Shown piece after piece: positions 18,399 through 26,686 of a DNA stretch of 64,000 nt (its first letter is position 1; the number at the start of each line of letters is the position of its first letter). Source of the stretch: Shewanella yunxiaonensis. Lineage in GTDB: Bacteria; Pseudomonadota; Gammaproteobacteria; Enterobacterales; Shewanellaceae. A program made the position numbers and the translations under genes. The DNA lies in assembly GCF_018223345.1 (NCBI RefSeq), contig NZ_CP073587.1, forward strand, positions 97,001-161,000, read 5' to 3'. A model generated the notes under the pieces. The model searched no databases. It had not been told where the DNA came from and worked only from the letters and a program-made list of their open reading frames with translations.

Positions 18399-18860
18399 AT
18401 GCAAGACCGGATTGTGGTGCAGCAGCCGGATTTTGATGTGCCGGCGGAATATGCCCGAATTGCCACTGACAACAGCGACGGCGCTATCGTTACCTTTGTG
18501 GGTAAGGTGCGAGATTTTAACGATGGCAGTGCGGTCACCGATCTGACGCTGGAACACTATCCGGGCATGACCGAAGCGGTGTTAAAGCAGATCACTACCC
18601 AAGCTCGTGAGCGCTGGCCGTTAAATTTCGTCACTATTATTCACCGCGTCGGCACCATGTCACTTGGTGAGCAGATTGTCTTTATCGGTGTCAGCAGTGC
18701 CCATCGAAAAGCCGCCTTCGCGGCCTGTGAGTTCCTGATTGATTTTCTAAAGACTAAAGCGCCTTTCTGGAAACTGGAAGGTACCGGTGACGATAAACGT
18801 TGGGTTGACGCGCGCGATGCTGATGAGCAAGCGGCTAAAGCCTGGGAAGAGGACGCCTGA
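18399..18860 (+). CDS. moaE: Molybdopterin synthase large subunit MoaE
   Basis: The 153-residue catalytic subunit transfers sulfur from MoaD to cPMP to make molybdopterin. The VGKVRDFNDG loop and the SSAHRKAAFAACEFLIDFLKTKAPFWK segment, with its active-site lysines, are visible. Two adjacent ATGs occur (18396 and 18399). AGGAGG at 18387-18392 is better spaced for 18399. Its TGA overlaps the modA ATG. Confidence 0.95.
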   Translation: MQDRIVVQQPDFDVPAEYARIATDNSDGAIVTFVGKVRDFNDGSAVTDLTLEHYPGMTEAVLKQITTQARERWPLNFVTIIHRVGTMSLGEQIVFIGVSSAHRKAAFAACEFLIDFLKTKAPFWKLEGTGDDKRWVDARDADEQAAKAWEEDA

Positions 18861-19636
18861 TGATAGTCTGGATCTGCCGGAGTGTACTGGTATTAGTGTT
18901 AGCGTGGACGAGTCTGCTGCAGGCCGCGGAGATCCCGAATATTGCCGCTGCCGCCAACATTAAGTTTGCCATGGAGCAGATCGTTAAAAACTACCAGCAA
19001 CAGACCGGTCAGCAACTGCGGGTATCTTATGGTTCTTCGGGTAACTTTGTGGCGCAGATAAAACATGGTGCGCCGTTTCAGTTGTTCCTGTCGGCAGATG
19101 AAAAATACGTCGAAGCACTCTCTTCATCCGGCATTACTGCCGATAATGGCGTGATTTACGCTTATGGTCGCCTAGCGTTGGTGGCGCCAAATAATTCGCC
19201 GCTGACATTGGATGAAAAGCTGGACGGGGTGGCAAAGTTACTGCACGACGGACAGTTAAAACGTTTTGCTATTGCCAACCCGGAACATGCCCCCTACGGC
19301 GAACGGGCTCGGCAGCTGTTGCAGCAAAAAGGTCTGTGGCAGGCGATGCAATCCTCTATTGTGTATGGCGAAAACGTTTCGCAGGCAGCGCAGTTTGCCC
19401 TCAGCGGTTCCACACAAGGTGGCATAGTTGCGTTATCGCTGGCGATGGCACCACAATTTCGTGAACGTGGCCGCTATTTAGCGCTTCCGGTGGAACAGTA
19501 CACGCCGCTGACCCAGCGAATGGTGCTACTCAATAGTGCCGGTGAAGTAACTAAAGACTTCTATCATTACCTGCAAAGCAAACCGGCCAGAGCGGTGTTC
19601 AGCTCTTTTGGTTTTGCCCTCCCAGAGGAACATTGA
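18860..19636 (+). CDS. modA: Molybdate-binding periplasmic protein ModA
   Basis: The 258-residue protein has a signal peptide (about 1-22, ending LLQAAEIP) and a type II periplasmic binding fold. The early AAANIKFAMEQIV and SYGSSGNFVAQI segments supply typical oxyanion-binding Ser residues. It captures molybdate (or tungstate) for ModBC. The start overlaps the moaE stop (TGATG). Linking uptake genes directly behind the cofactor-synthesis genes places both under the Moco leader. Confidence 0.9.
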   Translation: MIVWICRSVLVLVLAWTSLLQAAEIPNIAAAANIKFAMEQIVKNYQQQTGQQLRVSYGSSGNFVAQIKHGAPFQLFLSADEKYVEALSSSGITADNGVIYAYGRLALVAPNNSPLTLDEKLDGVAKLLHDGQLKRFAIANPEHAPYGERARQLLQQKGLWQAMQSSIVYGENVSQAAQFALSGSTQGGIVALSLAMAPQFRERGRYLALPVEQYTPLTQRMVLLNSAGEVTKDFYHYLQSKPARAVFSSFGFALPEEH

Positions 19637-20301
19637 TGGACTGGCAGTCACTGTGGTTGTCGATAAAGTTGGCTGCCATCAGTGTACTGATACTGATCCC
19701 TTTGGCCGTGATTATCGCCAGACCGCTGGCCTATGAGCGCTTTCGTGGTAAATCCTGGATTGAAGCGCTAATCATGGTGCCGCTGGTGTTGCCACCAACG
19801 GTGATTGGATACTACCTGCTCGTCAGTCTTGGCAGTGAAAGCTGGATCGGGCAGATGTTGGCGCAGTCGTTTGATATACAACTGGTCTTTCACTTTTCCG
19901 GTTTAGTGCTTGCCTCGGTGCTGGTCAATATCCCATTTGCAGTACAGCCAATTCAGCGCTCGTTTGAAGCCGTCCCCCAAGAAGTGCGTGACGCTTGTGC
20001 CTGTTGCGGTATGAATCGGTTGCAACAGCTGTTACGCGTGGAATTACCCTTGGCTTGGCCGGGGATTGTCACTGCCCTGGTATTGTGTTTTTCCCATGTG
20101 CTGGGCGAATTTGGGGTGGTGCTGATGATGGGGGGCTCCATCGCCGGTGAAACCAAGACCATCTCAATCGCTATTTACGACAGTGTGCAGGCGTTTGATT
20201 TTTCAGCCGCCGGAAATATGTCATTGCTGCTGGTGTTGTTTGCTGTTTCTACGCTGGCACTGACCACCGCTTTATCTCGGCGGATGGAGCGCAGTCGATG
20301 A
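19636..20301 (+). CDS. modB: Molybdate ABC transporter permease ModB
   Basis: The 221-residue permease has about five or six membrane helices. The cytoplasmic coupling loop (VRDACACCGMNRLQQLLRVELPLAWPG) corresponds to the EAA motif, and HVLGEFGVVLMMGG follows as in ModB. I start it at the ATG at 19636, which overlaps the modA TGA, rather than the TTG one codon earlier. It overlaps modC by an ATGA junction. Confidence 0.93.
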   Translation: MDWQSLWLSIKLAAISVLILIPLAVIIARPLAYERFRGKSWIEALIMVPLVLPPTVIGYYLLVSLGSESWIGQMLAQSFDIQLVFHFSGLVLASVLVNIPFAVQPIQRSFEAVPQEVRDACACCGMNRLQQLLRVELPLAWPGIVTALVLCFSHVLGEFGVVLMMGGSIAGETKTISIAIYDSVQAFDFSAAGNMSLLLVLFAVSTLALTTALSRRMERSR

Positions 20302-21419
20302 ATAGTCGCGGTGACTTGCATGTGAAAGTGGCACAAATCAGCGGTATTCCGCTGCAGGCAGAGTTTAGTTGCTGTGCCGGCGAGTTGCTCGCGGTCGTTG
20401 GCCCGTCGGGTGGCGGTAAAACCACGCTATTGCGAATGATTGCCGGGCTCAATCATCCGCAAACCGGAGAGATCCGCTGTGGCGAGCACGTGTGGTTTGG
20501 TAAGGGGATTAATCTCACGCCACAACAACGGCATTTGGGCTATGTGCCGCAGCATTACGGATTATTTCCTAACCTGAGTGCGCAGGCCAATATCGTGGCT
20601 GGCCTTGATCATCTGCCGAAATCACAACGACGAGCACGGGCATTGCAGTGGTTGGAATTGGTTAATCTGCATGGCTTGCCAGAGCGGTTACCGCATCAAT
20701 TATCGGGCGGTCAGAAACAACGCGTGGCATTAGCGCGGGCATTAGCGCGCGAGCCATCAGTTCTGTTGCTGGATGAACCCTTTTCGGCGCTGGACAGAGA
20801 AACCCGCGAACGTTTGTATATCGAATTAGCCCGCCTTAAAAGCCAGCTGCAGATCCCGGTAATCATGGTGACCCATGATATTAACGAAGCATTATTGCTG
20901 GCGGATAAACTGGTGTTGATCAGTCAAGGGCAGATGCTGCAGGCTGGCGAACCCCGGCAAGTGTTGTTGAAACCGCGTAATGAATCTGTGGCGCGGCAGA
21001 TGGGCTTGCGCAATATTTTTGATGCACAAGTGCTGCAATATGACCCAGACCAGAAACTGCTGTGGTTGCAGTTTGGCGAGCAGAAAATTGCCTGCGATGC
21101 CGATCCGCGTTTTCGCGGTGGCGATAATGTGCGCTGGGTGATCCCTAATCAAGGCATACGCTTTAACGCTATTAGCAGTGGCCGACTTAGCCGCAGCTAT
21201 AACAAGCTATCGGTGACCATTGAGTCATTGTTGGTCATGGGCGAATCGGTGCGGTTAGTGGCGAGCATTGCAGGTATTGAACATCAGCTGCATGCCGAAG
21301 TCCCGCTACATTTAGTACAAAAGCTGGCGCTACGTGAAGGGCTACAGACGGAAGTGGCGTTAAAATCTGATCTTATCCATCTGCTGGAACACGACAATTC
21401 CACCCCCCACCACAGATGA
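20298..21419 (+). CDS. modC: Molybdate ABC transporter ATPase ModC
   Basis: The 373-residue ATPase has Walker A GPSGGGKTTLLRM at about 34-46, the signature LSGGQKQRVALARAL at about 135, Walker B VLLLDEPFSALD and the switch His VMVTHD. The last 130 residues form a TOBE/Mop-like regulatory domain. It energises molybdate import with ModAB. No clear terminator follows, and the next gene starts 83 bases on with its own strong ribosome site. Confidence 0.93.
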   Translation: MNSRGDLHVKVAQISGIPLQAEFSCCAGELLAVVGPSGGGKTTLLRMIAGLNHPQTGEIRCGEHVWFGKGINLTPQQRHLGYVPQHYGLFPNLSAQANIVAGLDHLPKSQRRARALQWLELVNLHGLPERLPHQLSGGQKQRVALARALAREPSVLLLDEPFSALDRETRERLYIELARLKSQLQIPVIMVTHDINEALLLADKLVLISQGQMLQAGEPRQVLLKPRNESVARQMGLRNIFDAQVLQYDPDQKLLWLQFGEQKIACDADPRFRGGDNVRWVIPNQGIRFNAISSGRLSRSYNKLSVTIESLLVMGESVRLVASIAGIEHQLHAEVPLHLVQKLALREGLQTEVALKSDLIHLLEHDNSTPHHR

Positions 21420-21501
21420 TCAAAACTTAATCTTGTTTCCATGCAGGTTTAAAGCAACCTTTCGTATACTGAATTGCCCAATAATTCAGGAGGTAGGCAT
21501 T

Positions 21502-21831
21502 ATGACCAACAGATTTTGCGGGTTATTGGCTATGTTGTTGATGACAACTCCTGCACTGGCTGTAACTGACCCGGCAGTAACGAGTGCACAAGCTGCCCAG
21601 CAAGCAGATATTAATACCCAGGTCACGTTACACGGTTATCTGATTAAAACGCTGGGAGATCAACATTATCTGTTCCGTGATCCCAGTGGTGAGTTGCAAG
21701 TCGAAATCGATAATGCCCTGTGGCGGGATATTAATGTTAAAGGTGATACCCCTTTGACCTTGAAGGGAAAAGTAGCCAATACCCGGTTTGGTCCTGAAGT
21801 TGAAATTGATAGTCTGCAACTGGCTGGATAA
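21502..21831 (+). CDS. YgiW/YdeI-family periplasmic OB-fold (BOF) protein
   Basis: From the ATG at 21502 (AGGAGG upstream) the protein has 109 residues with a signal peptide (about 1-20, ending PALAVTD). A compact beta-barrel sequence of the bacterial OB-fold family follows (VTLHGYLIKTLGDQHYLFRD, then GKVANTRFGPEVEIDSLQL). Family members such as YgiW are stress-linked and sit beside qseBC in enteric bacteria. The same arrangement is seen here, with one extra gene between. An open frame also starts upstream at 21433 but would destroy the signal peptide. Confidence 0.88.
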   Translation: MTNRFCGLLAMLLMTTPALAVTDPAVTSAQAAQQADINTQVTLHGYLIKTLGDQHYLFRDPSGELQVEIDNALWRDINVKGDTPLTLKGKVANTRFGPEVEIDSLQLAG

Positions 21832-21851
21832 TCATTAATTGTATGTAAACA

Positions 21852-21871
21852 CTGGCCGTGCCTACGGCCGG
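21852..21871 (+). repeat. Short GC hairpin before the 173-residue exported protein
   Basis: CTGGCCGT and ACGGCCGG can pair over 8 bp (one G-T pair) around GCCT. It sits about 10 bases upstream of the GGAGG-type ribosome site of the next gene, with no T tract. It may stabilise the mRNA end or tune expression between the two genes. Confidence 0.4.
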
Positions 21872-21887
21872 TTGAGATGGAGGCATC

Positions 21888-22409
21888 ATGAGGCTGATTT
21901 TAGCAACGCTGCTATTGTGGTGTTCTTCGGCCATGGCATCGACCTCACCGCTGCTGAGTTTGTTTGAAGATGGTCAACACCTCACCCCAACCGCAGCTAT
22001 CAGTGATGTCGAAGCCAAGCATCTAGGTGAAATAATTGAATTTATTGCCGATATCAATGACGATAAGCTGTTATATCAGTTTACGGTGGCGGACCCTCAA
22101 AGCCATACTTTGTATAAACTGAAGCTTGATGGCTCTGACGGCAAAGTGCTTGATAAAACGGCACATACACTGACGAATGACGCACCGCAATTGGCGCTGG
22201 CGTTAAAATTAAGACAGCACCAGCAGTCGTTTTCCACCTTGACCCAACTGGCATTAGGCAATACCTCCGGGTATTTGCAACAAGCAGAGTTGGATCAGGA
22301 TTTGGGGATCAGCTATCTGGAACTCAAAGTGCTGGACGAGCATGGCAGCCACAAATTAGCGTTTGATATTGAACATCAGCGACAGCTACCACTATTGAAA
22401 TGGGATTAA
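21888..22409 (+). CDS. Exported 173-residue protein of unknown function
   Basis: A signal peptide (about 1-17, ending SSAMAS) precedes a soluble domain. The part at about 25-85 (DVEAKHLGEIIEFIADINDDKLLYQFTVADPQSHTLYKLKLDGSDGKVL) looks like a PepSY-type module: a helix, two strands with a charged turn, and a GKVL end. The remainder is helical (LALALKLRQHQQSFSTLTQL) and then beta. It ends 3 bases before the response-regulator start, so it is in the two-component operon. A role in periplasmic sensing for the kinase is plausible. The PepSY resemblance is from eye only. Confidence 0.7.
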   Translation: MRLILATLLLWCSSAMASTSPLLSLFEDGQHLTPTAAISDVEAKHLGEIIEFIADINDDKLLYQFTVADPQSHTLYKLKLDGSDGKVLDKTAHTLTNDAPQLALALKLRQHQQSFSTLTQLALGNTSGYLQQAELDQDLGISYLELKVLDEHGSHKLAFDIEHQRQLPLLKWD

Positions 22410-22412
22410 CGG

Positions 22413-23090
22413 ATGAAAATATTACTGGTCGAAGACGACACCACCACCCAGGAATATATCGTCAAAGGATTCCTGGAACAGGGACATAGCATTGAAACCG
22501 CCGGTGACGGCCAGCAGGGCTTAATATTGGCGACCAGTAGTCAGTTTGACTTACTGATCCTCGATCGTATGTTGCCGGGACTCGATGGTCTGAAATTGCT
22601 GGCGGCGCTGCGGGCAACTGGCGATCAAACTCCCGTGTTGATCCTGTCGGCGCTGAGTCATGTCGATGAGCGCGTTAAAGGTTTACGTGCTGGTGGCGAC
22701 GATTATATGACCAAGCCGTTTGCCTTCTCGGAACTGCTGGTGCGCGCAGAAAAATTGATGCAGCGCGGTTTATCACAACCGGCGAATACCGACCTGAAGG
22801 TGGGGCCGTTGCGTATGGAATTGCTGACACGCAGCGTAACGCTGGATGATGAAGAGTTATTGTTACAGCCAAAGGAATTCTTGCTGCTGAAATATCTGAT
22901 GGAGCATGCCAATCAGGTCGTCAGCCGCACCTTATTATTCGAAGCGGTTTGGGACTATCACTTTGACCCGCGGACCAATGTTATTGATGTGCATATTGCG
23001 AAACTGCGGCGCAAGTTTGAAGATTTGGGCCACGGCGATTTGATCGAAACCATACGAGGTGCCGGCTATCGTCTCCGCAAAGGTTATTAA
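22413..23090 (+). CDS. OmpR/QseB-like response regulator
   Basis: The 225-residue protein has a receiver domain (acidic EDD near residue 8, phospho-acceptor Asp in LLILDRMLPGLDG at about 52, Lys in DDYMTKPFAF at about 102). A winged-helix DNA-binding domain follows (LLQPKEFLLLKYLMEHANQVVSRTLLFEAVW, ending DVHIAKLRRKFE and TIRGAGYRL). It overlaps the kinase gene. The layout with the YgiW-like gene resembles ygiW-qseBC. Confidence 0.93.
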   Translation: MKILLVEDDTTTQEYIVKGFLEQGHSIETAGDGQQGLILATSSQFDLLILDRMLPGLDGLKLLAALRATGDQTPVLILSALSHVDERVKGLRAGGDDYMTKPFAFSELLVRAEKLMQRGLSQPANTDLKVGPLRMELLTRSVTLDDEELLLQPKEFLLLKYLMEHANQVVSRTLLFEAVWDYHFDPRTNVIDVHIAKLRRKFEDLGHGDLIETIRGAGYRLRKGY

Positions 23091-24405
23091 GCCTTTTAAA
23101 AGCAGCGCCTGGCGCATCACGATTATCTTTTCGGTACTGGTGACCTTAATCATCGGTACTTTGCTATTGGTGCTCTACCGACAGTTGGTCAATGAACAGC
23201 AAACGCAGGTGCGGCAGCATCTGCTGTCAGAGGCGCAACGATATCTACAACTCTCATTGACCGTCGACCGTCGCGCATTTGCGGCGCAGATCCGGGCGTC
23301 TGATTCACGCACGGCGTTGATTGCCTGGCAAGGTGGGGTCGAAATGGTGGGCTCACTCACCTTGATGCCCGAGAACATGCCGCTACTGCCGAATACCCGT
23401 GAGTTTCCCATTTTCACTGGCGGTCCGGAAAAACTGCATATTTTGACCGGTGGCGTGGTGATGACCCGCTACGGTCCGGTACTTATCGCAACTCGCACCG
23501 ACCATTTAGCAGCATTGATAGATAAATTTGTCAGCGCGGCGTTAACTGCGCTTGCTCTGACCATTGTGCTGGCACTGATTGTGGGGTACCTGTTTTCCAA
23601 AGGCTTACTCAGTCGCTTGGTACATTACAACCGTCTCAGCGAACGGATCGAAAAAGGTTATTACAACACGCGATTGCCGGTAAGTGGTAAGCAGGATGAG
23701 TTTGACCTGCTGGCGGCGCAGTTCAATCGGGTGCTGGATACGCTGGAGCATAACCTCCATGCCGTGCGCGGCGTCACCGACAACATTGCCCATGATATGC
23801 GTACTCCCTTGTCGCATCTGCGCATCGGCCTGGAACAACTGCCTTATCAGCCCCCGGAGAAATTACCTGAACGTTGTGGCGAACTGACCGATGAGCTGGA
23901 TCATTGTCTGGCGACCTTCAACGCCATGTTGTCCCTGACGCGCATTGAAGAGGGGCAGCAAGCATTGGAATTGCAACCGGTGAGTCTGCATGAACTGTGT
24001 GCCGATCTGCTGGAGATGGCAGACGCGTTAGCGGAAGACAGAAACCAGACATTAACGCTGGAAACGACCGAAGATTGCGTGATATCGGGTGATAAGCATC
24101 TGTTATTTCAGGCATTGTTTAATTTGGTGGATAATGCCATCAAATATGCGGGCGAGGGTGCCAGTATTCGCATTTCGCAGCAGGGGAGTAGTATCGACAT
24201 CAGCGATAATGGCCCTGGTATCCCCGAAGATGCCCGGGAAAAAGTGTTTGAACGCTTGGTGCGGCTTGATCCTAGTCGCCATGAACAGGGCAGCGGTTTG
24301 GGATTATCGATGGTCAAGGCGATTTTATCGCGCCATCATGCGACAATTACCCTGACTGACAATCAGCCGGGATTAAAAGTAACCTTGAATTTCCCGCTTG
24401 CCTGA
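23059..24405 (+). CDS. QseC/PhoQ-type sensor histidine kinase
   Basis: The 448-residue kinase has membrane helices at about 20-42 and 158-182, separated by a periplasmic sensor of about 115 residues. HAMP follows (SERIEKGYYNTRLPVSGKQDE), then the H box NIAHDMRTPLSHLRIG with the phospho-His. The N box NLVDNAIKYAGEGA and G boxes DISDNGPGIPED and GSGLGLSMVKAI are intact. No ATG exists near the start. The longest frame uses GTG at 23059, overlapping the regulator by 32 bases. A start at ATT 23086 is conceivable but unusual. The exact N-terminus is uncertain. Confidence 0.9.
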   Translation: MPAIVSAKVIKPFKSSAWRITIIFSVLVTLIIGTLLLVLYRQLVNEQQTQVRQHLLSEAQRYLQLSLTVDRRAFAAQIRASDSRTALIAWQGGVEMVGSLTLMPENMPLLPNTREFPIFTGGPEKLHILTGGVVMTRYGPVLIATRTDHLAALIDKFVSAALTALALTIVLALIVGYLFSKGLLSRLVHYNRLSERIEKGYYNTRLPVSGKQDEFDLLAAQFNRVLDTLEHNLHAVRGVTDNIAHDMRTPLSHLRIGLEQLPYQPPEKLPERCGELTDELDHCLATFNAMLSLTRIEEGQQALELQPVSLHELCADLLEMADALAEDRNQTLTLETTEDCVISGDKHLLFQALFNLVDNAIKYAGEGASIRISQQGSSIDISDNGPGIPEDAREKVFERLVRLDPSRHEQGSGLGLSMVKAILSRHHATITLTDNQPGLKVTLNFPLA

Positions 24406-24416
24406 GAATACCTGCG

Positions 24417-25124
24417 ATGACCACCGTTCCCAGTTACCGGCTGCTGGCCTCTGAAACAGATTTTATCGTTGTGGATAAAGCCCCTGGCGTGCATTTTCAC
24501 AGTCAGGATGGCAGTGCCGGGTTGGTGGCACAGTTGGAAGCTGACCTCAAACTCAAACTTTATCCCGTACATAGGTTAGATACTATGACATCGGGGTTAT
24601 TGTTGTTGGCCCGTTCATCTGCCGCCGCTGCGCGGTTTACGGCGATGTTTAGTCAGCATCAGGTACAAAAATATTATCTGGCGCTGGCAGGCGGTAAACC
24701 TAAGAAAAAGCAGGGTTGGGTTATCGGTGATATGGCCAAATCGCGCCGAGGTATGTATAAACTGCTGCGCACCACTGACAATCCGGCGATCACCCAGTTT
24801 TTCAGTCAGTCGGTGGCTGAAGGATTGCGACTTTACCTATTAAAGCCGTTGAGCGGTAAGACACACCAATTGCGGGTGGCGCTGAACAGCATTGGCGTGC
24901 CGATTCTGGGCGACACACTCTATGGCGCCACCGCAACCGTTGCTGAGCGCGGTTATCTGCATGCCTATGGTTTGGAATTTGTCTGGAATGGGCGACTTTG
25001 CCAGTTTTTGTGCCCACCCATAGTCGGCGAACAGTTTCTGAATGCAGCGGTAACGGCGCAAATCCAGTCCTGGGACAAACCGTGGTCGCTGCCTTGGCCA
25101 CAGTCAAAATCACCGGAGCGCTAA
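24417..25124 (+). CDS. RluA-family pseudouridine synthase
   Basis: The 235-residue protein carries the RluA catalytic motif HRLDTMTSGLLLLAR, with the catalytic Asp at about residue 53, and a late LKPLSGKTHQLRVALNSIGVPILGD block. It lacks an S4 domain, as in the shorter TIGR01621-type subgroup. The RNA target is not predictable. It follows the sensor kinase by 11 bases, so it may be read through from that operon. Confidence 0.88.
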   Translation: MTTVPSYRLLASETDFIVVDKAPGVHFHSQDGSAGLVAQLEADLKLKLYPVHRLDTMTSGLLLLARSSAAAARFTAMFSQHQVQKYYLALAGGKPKKKQGWVIGDMAKSRRGMYKLLRTTDNPAITQFFSQSVAEGLRLYLLKPLSGKTHQLRVALNSIGVPILGDTLYGATATVAERGYLHAYGLEFVWNGRLCQFLCPPIVGEQFLNAAVTAQIQSWDKPWSLPWPQSKSPER

Positions 25125-25191
25125 CACTGATATGACACTAGCGCCGAACTGAACGAGAGCATCGTGGGTCCAGTCCGGCCTCAGTGCCACA

Positions 25192-25692
25192 TTAGTTGGG
25201 GGCTTTCACCACGACAAACTGTTTCCCGCCTTCCAACGGTAAATACCAGACACCATTAGCCACGTAATATAAGCGGCCATCATAAGCGACTTTTTTGGTT
25301 ACACCGGCCACCACATCCACAACTGTTCCTGGGGTCAGACTAGTGTCGGAGGCCACAGTATTGGGCGCACTCACTACAGTGTAATTGCCGGCGGGTGGAT
25401 TCTGCACATATACGTACTGGTCACCATTCTGCCGGTAATAGTTATTGCCAACGATCGCATAGGTGATCCCGGCAAAAACCGCAAAAGTGGCTAAATCTGC
25501 CAGTGCATTACCGTGATAATTATAAACCTTGGGCGATGGCCGATGATCGTGGTTGTTGACGACGATGACATTTCCGCGGCTGTAATGATTACCACCGCGG
25601 TGGTCATCATTGTCGTGTCCATGGGCATAAGTCAGTGTTGGCGTCAGGACTAAGCTCAACGCGGTCAATCCGGAAATCAGTAATTTTTGCAT
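25192..25692 (-). CDS. Exported His/Asn-rich protein, DUF6515-like
   Basis: The 166-residue protein has a clear signal peptide (about 1-23, ending LTYAHGH), then a His/Asp/Asn-rich stretch (HGHDNDDHRGGNHYSRG) that could bind metal. A short hydrophobic segment (ADLATFAVFAGITYAIVG) and a C-terminal beta-rich part follow (VAYDGRLYYVANGVWYLPLEGG), resembling DUF6515-type exported proteins. The function is unknown. It stands alone between the pseudouridine synthase (convergent) and the Bax-inhibitor gene. Confidence 0.7.
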   Translation of the reverse strand: MQKLLISGLTALSLVLTPTLTYAHGHDNDDHRGGNHYSRGNVIVVNNHDHRPSPKVYNYHGNALADLATFAVFAGITYAIVGNNYYRQNGDQYVYVQNPPAGNYTVVSAPNTVASDTSLTPGTVVDVVAGVTKKVAYDGRLYYVANGVWYLPLEGGKQFVVVKAPN

Positions 25693-25862
25693 GATAAGCA
25701 GGTCCTCTTTTAATGCCTCTTAGCATTAATATTGCCACTAAAGTAAGAGGGCCAGAAGCGGTATCAGGTAACAATAGGTAAAGTCGGTGCAAAGCCGTTG
25801 CAATTGATTAACTGCTCAGTAACAAACATTGAAACAGCTTTAATTAGCAATTGCTGAATATG

Positions 25863-25890
25863 GAGGCTGTGCGCTAAAACACACAGCCTC
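25863..25890 (-). terminator. Hairpin downstream of the Bax-inhibitor-1 gene
   Basis: GAGGCTGTG and CACAGCCTC pair perfectly over 9 bp with a 10-base loop. No strong T tract follows on either strand. It lies 64 bases past the stop of the minus-strand Bax-inhibitor gene, so it probably ends or stabilises that transcript. Nothing else was seen in this 261-bp gap. Confidence 0.45.
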
Positions 25891-25953
25891 TATGGGAATT
25901 GTTCTCTAGATGATGCTTGAGTTGCCGTTGTTCGATGACGATTACTGGCGTGG

Positions 25954-26613
25954 TTAACGGCGATTTCCCAGAATTCGCAAAATTCGCAAAAACAGGTTGA
26001 TGATATCCATATACAGCGCGGCCGCACTATCAATGGCGTTATCTACGGTTTTGGGAATGGCATTGGCGCGGCCCCAGTCGTACCCGATATAACCACAGAA
26101 AATCAGCACGACAATCCAGTCGAGAATGCCATGATGGGTCTTGAAGAAAAACAGCTCTATCAATTCCACTACGATGACCAGCAACAGGGCGATGGTCAGT
26201 GCTCCGGCTATCCGCGCAAAAAAGGCCGGAAAGAGTGTGCCTAACACCATCATTCCGAGCGTCACCAGCGTGGTGATGCGCAGCGCATCAACCACTAAAT
26301 CCGGTTGATACTGACTGACTACCAGATTGATGATTAGCCCGAAAGGTACAACGACCAGGTTATAACCAATAAAGCTGAACAGGGGATTATCGGATTTCTG
26401 AAACAGATAGATCCCGGCAAAACAACTGATAAAGTAACCGCCAAAAAACAGCAAGGGATTAATACTAGCAATACTCTGCGGGTCGATGCTGCTGACCATC
26501 AGATAGTTAATGGCAAAACCCCATAGTAAGGTGATGCCGATAATCAGGTTGTACAGACTATTACCAATCACTTTGTCATTGGTGCTAGTACGGTCAAAAA
26601 CGCTGTGTTCCAT
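25954..26613 (-). CDS. Bax inhibitor-1/YccA family membrane protein
   Basis: The 219-residue protein has seven hydrophobic helices spread from about residue 20 to 190. A C-terminal region (GYIGYDWGRANAIPKTVDNAIDSAAALYMDIINLFLRILRILG) has the Asp residues and the ALYMDIINLFLRIL ending typical of the BI-1 family. Bacterial members include YccA, which interacts with FtsH, and proton-sensitive calcium leak proteins. Which role applies here is not shown. It is transcribed alone, downstream of moeB in the same direction with a gap of 73 bases. Confidence 0.88.
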   Translation of the reverse strand: MEHSVFDRTSTNDKVIGNSLYNLIIGITLLWGFAINYLMVSSIDPQSIASINPLLFFGGYFISCFAGIYLFQKSDNPLFSFIGYNLVVVPFGLIINLVVSQYQPDLVVDALRITTLVTLGMMVLGTLFPAFFARIAGALTIALLLVIVVELIELFFFKTHHGILDWIVVLIFCGYIGYDWGRANAIPKTVDNAIDSAAALYMDIINLFLRILRILGNRR

Positions 26614-26686
26614 AGCAAATAATTCCTGATAACGTGAATGTGTACCAACTCAAGATATAGAAATAATCCCTTTAAAACCAGTGGTT

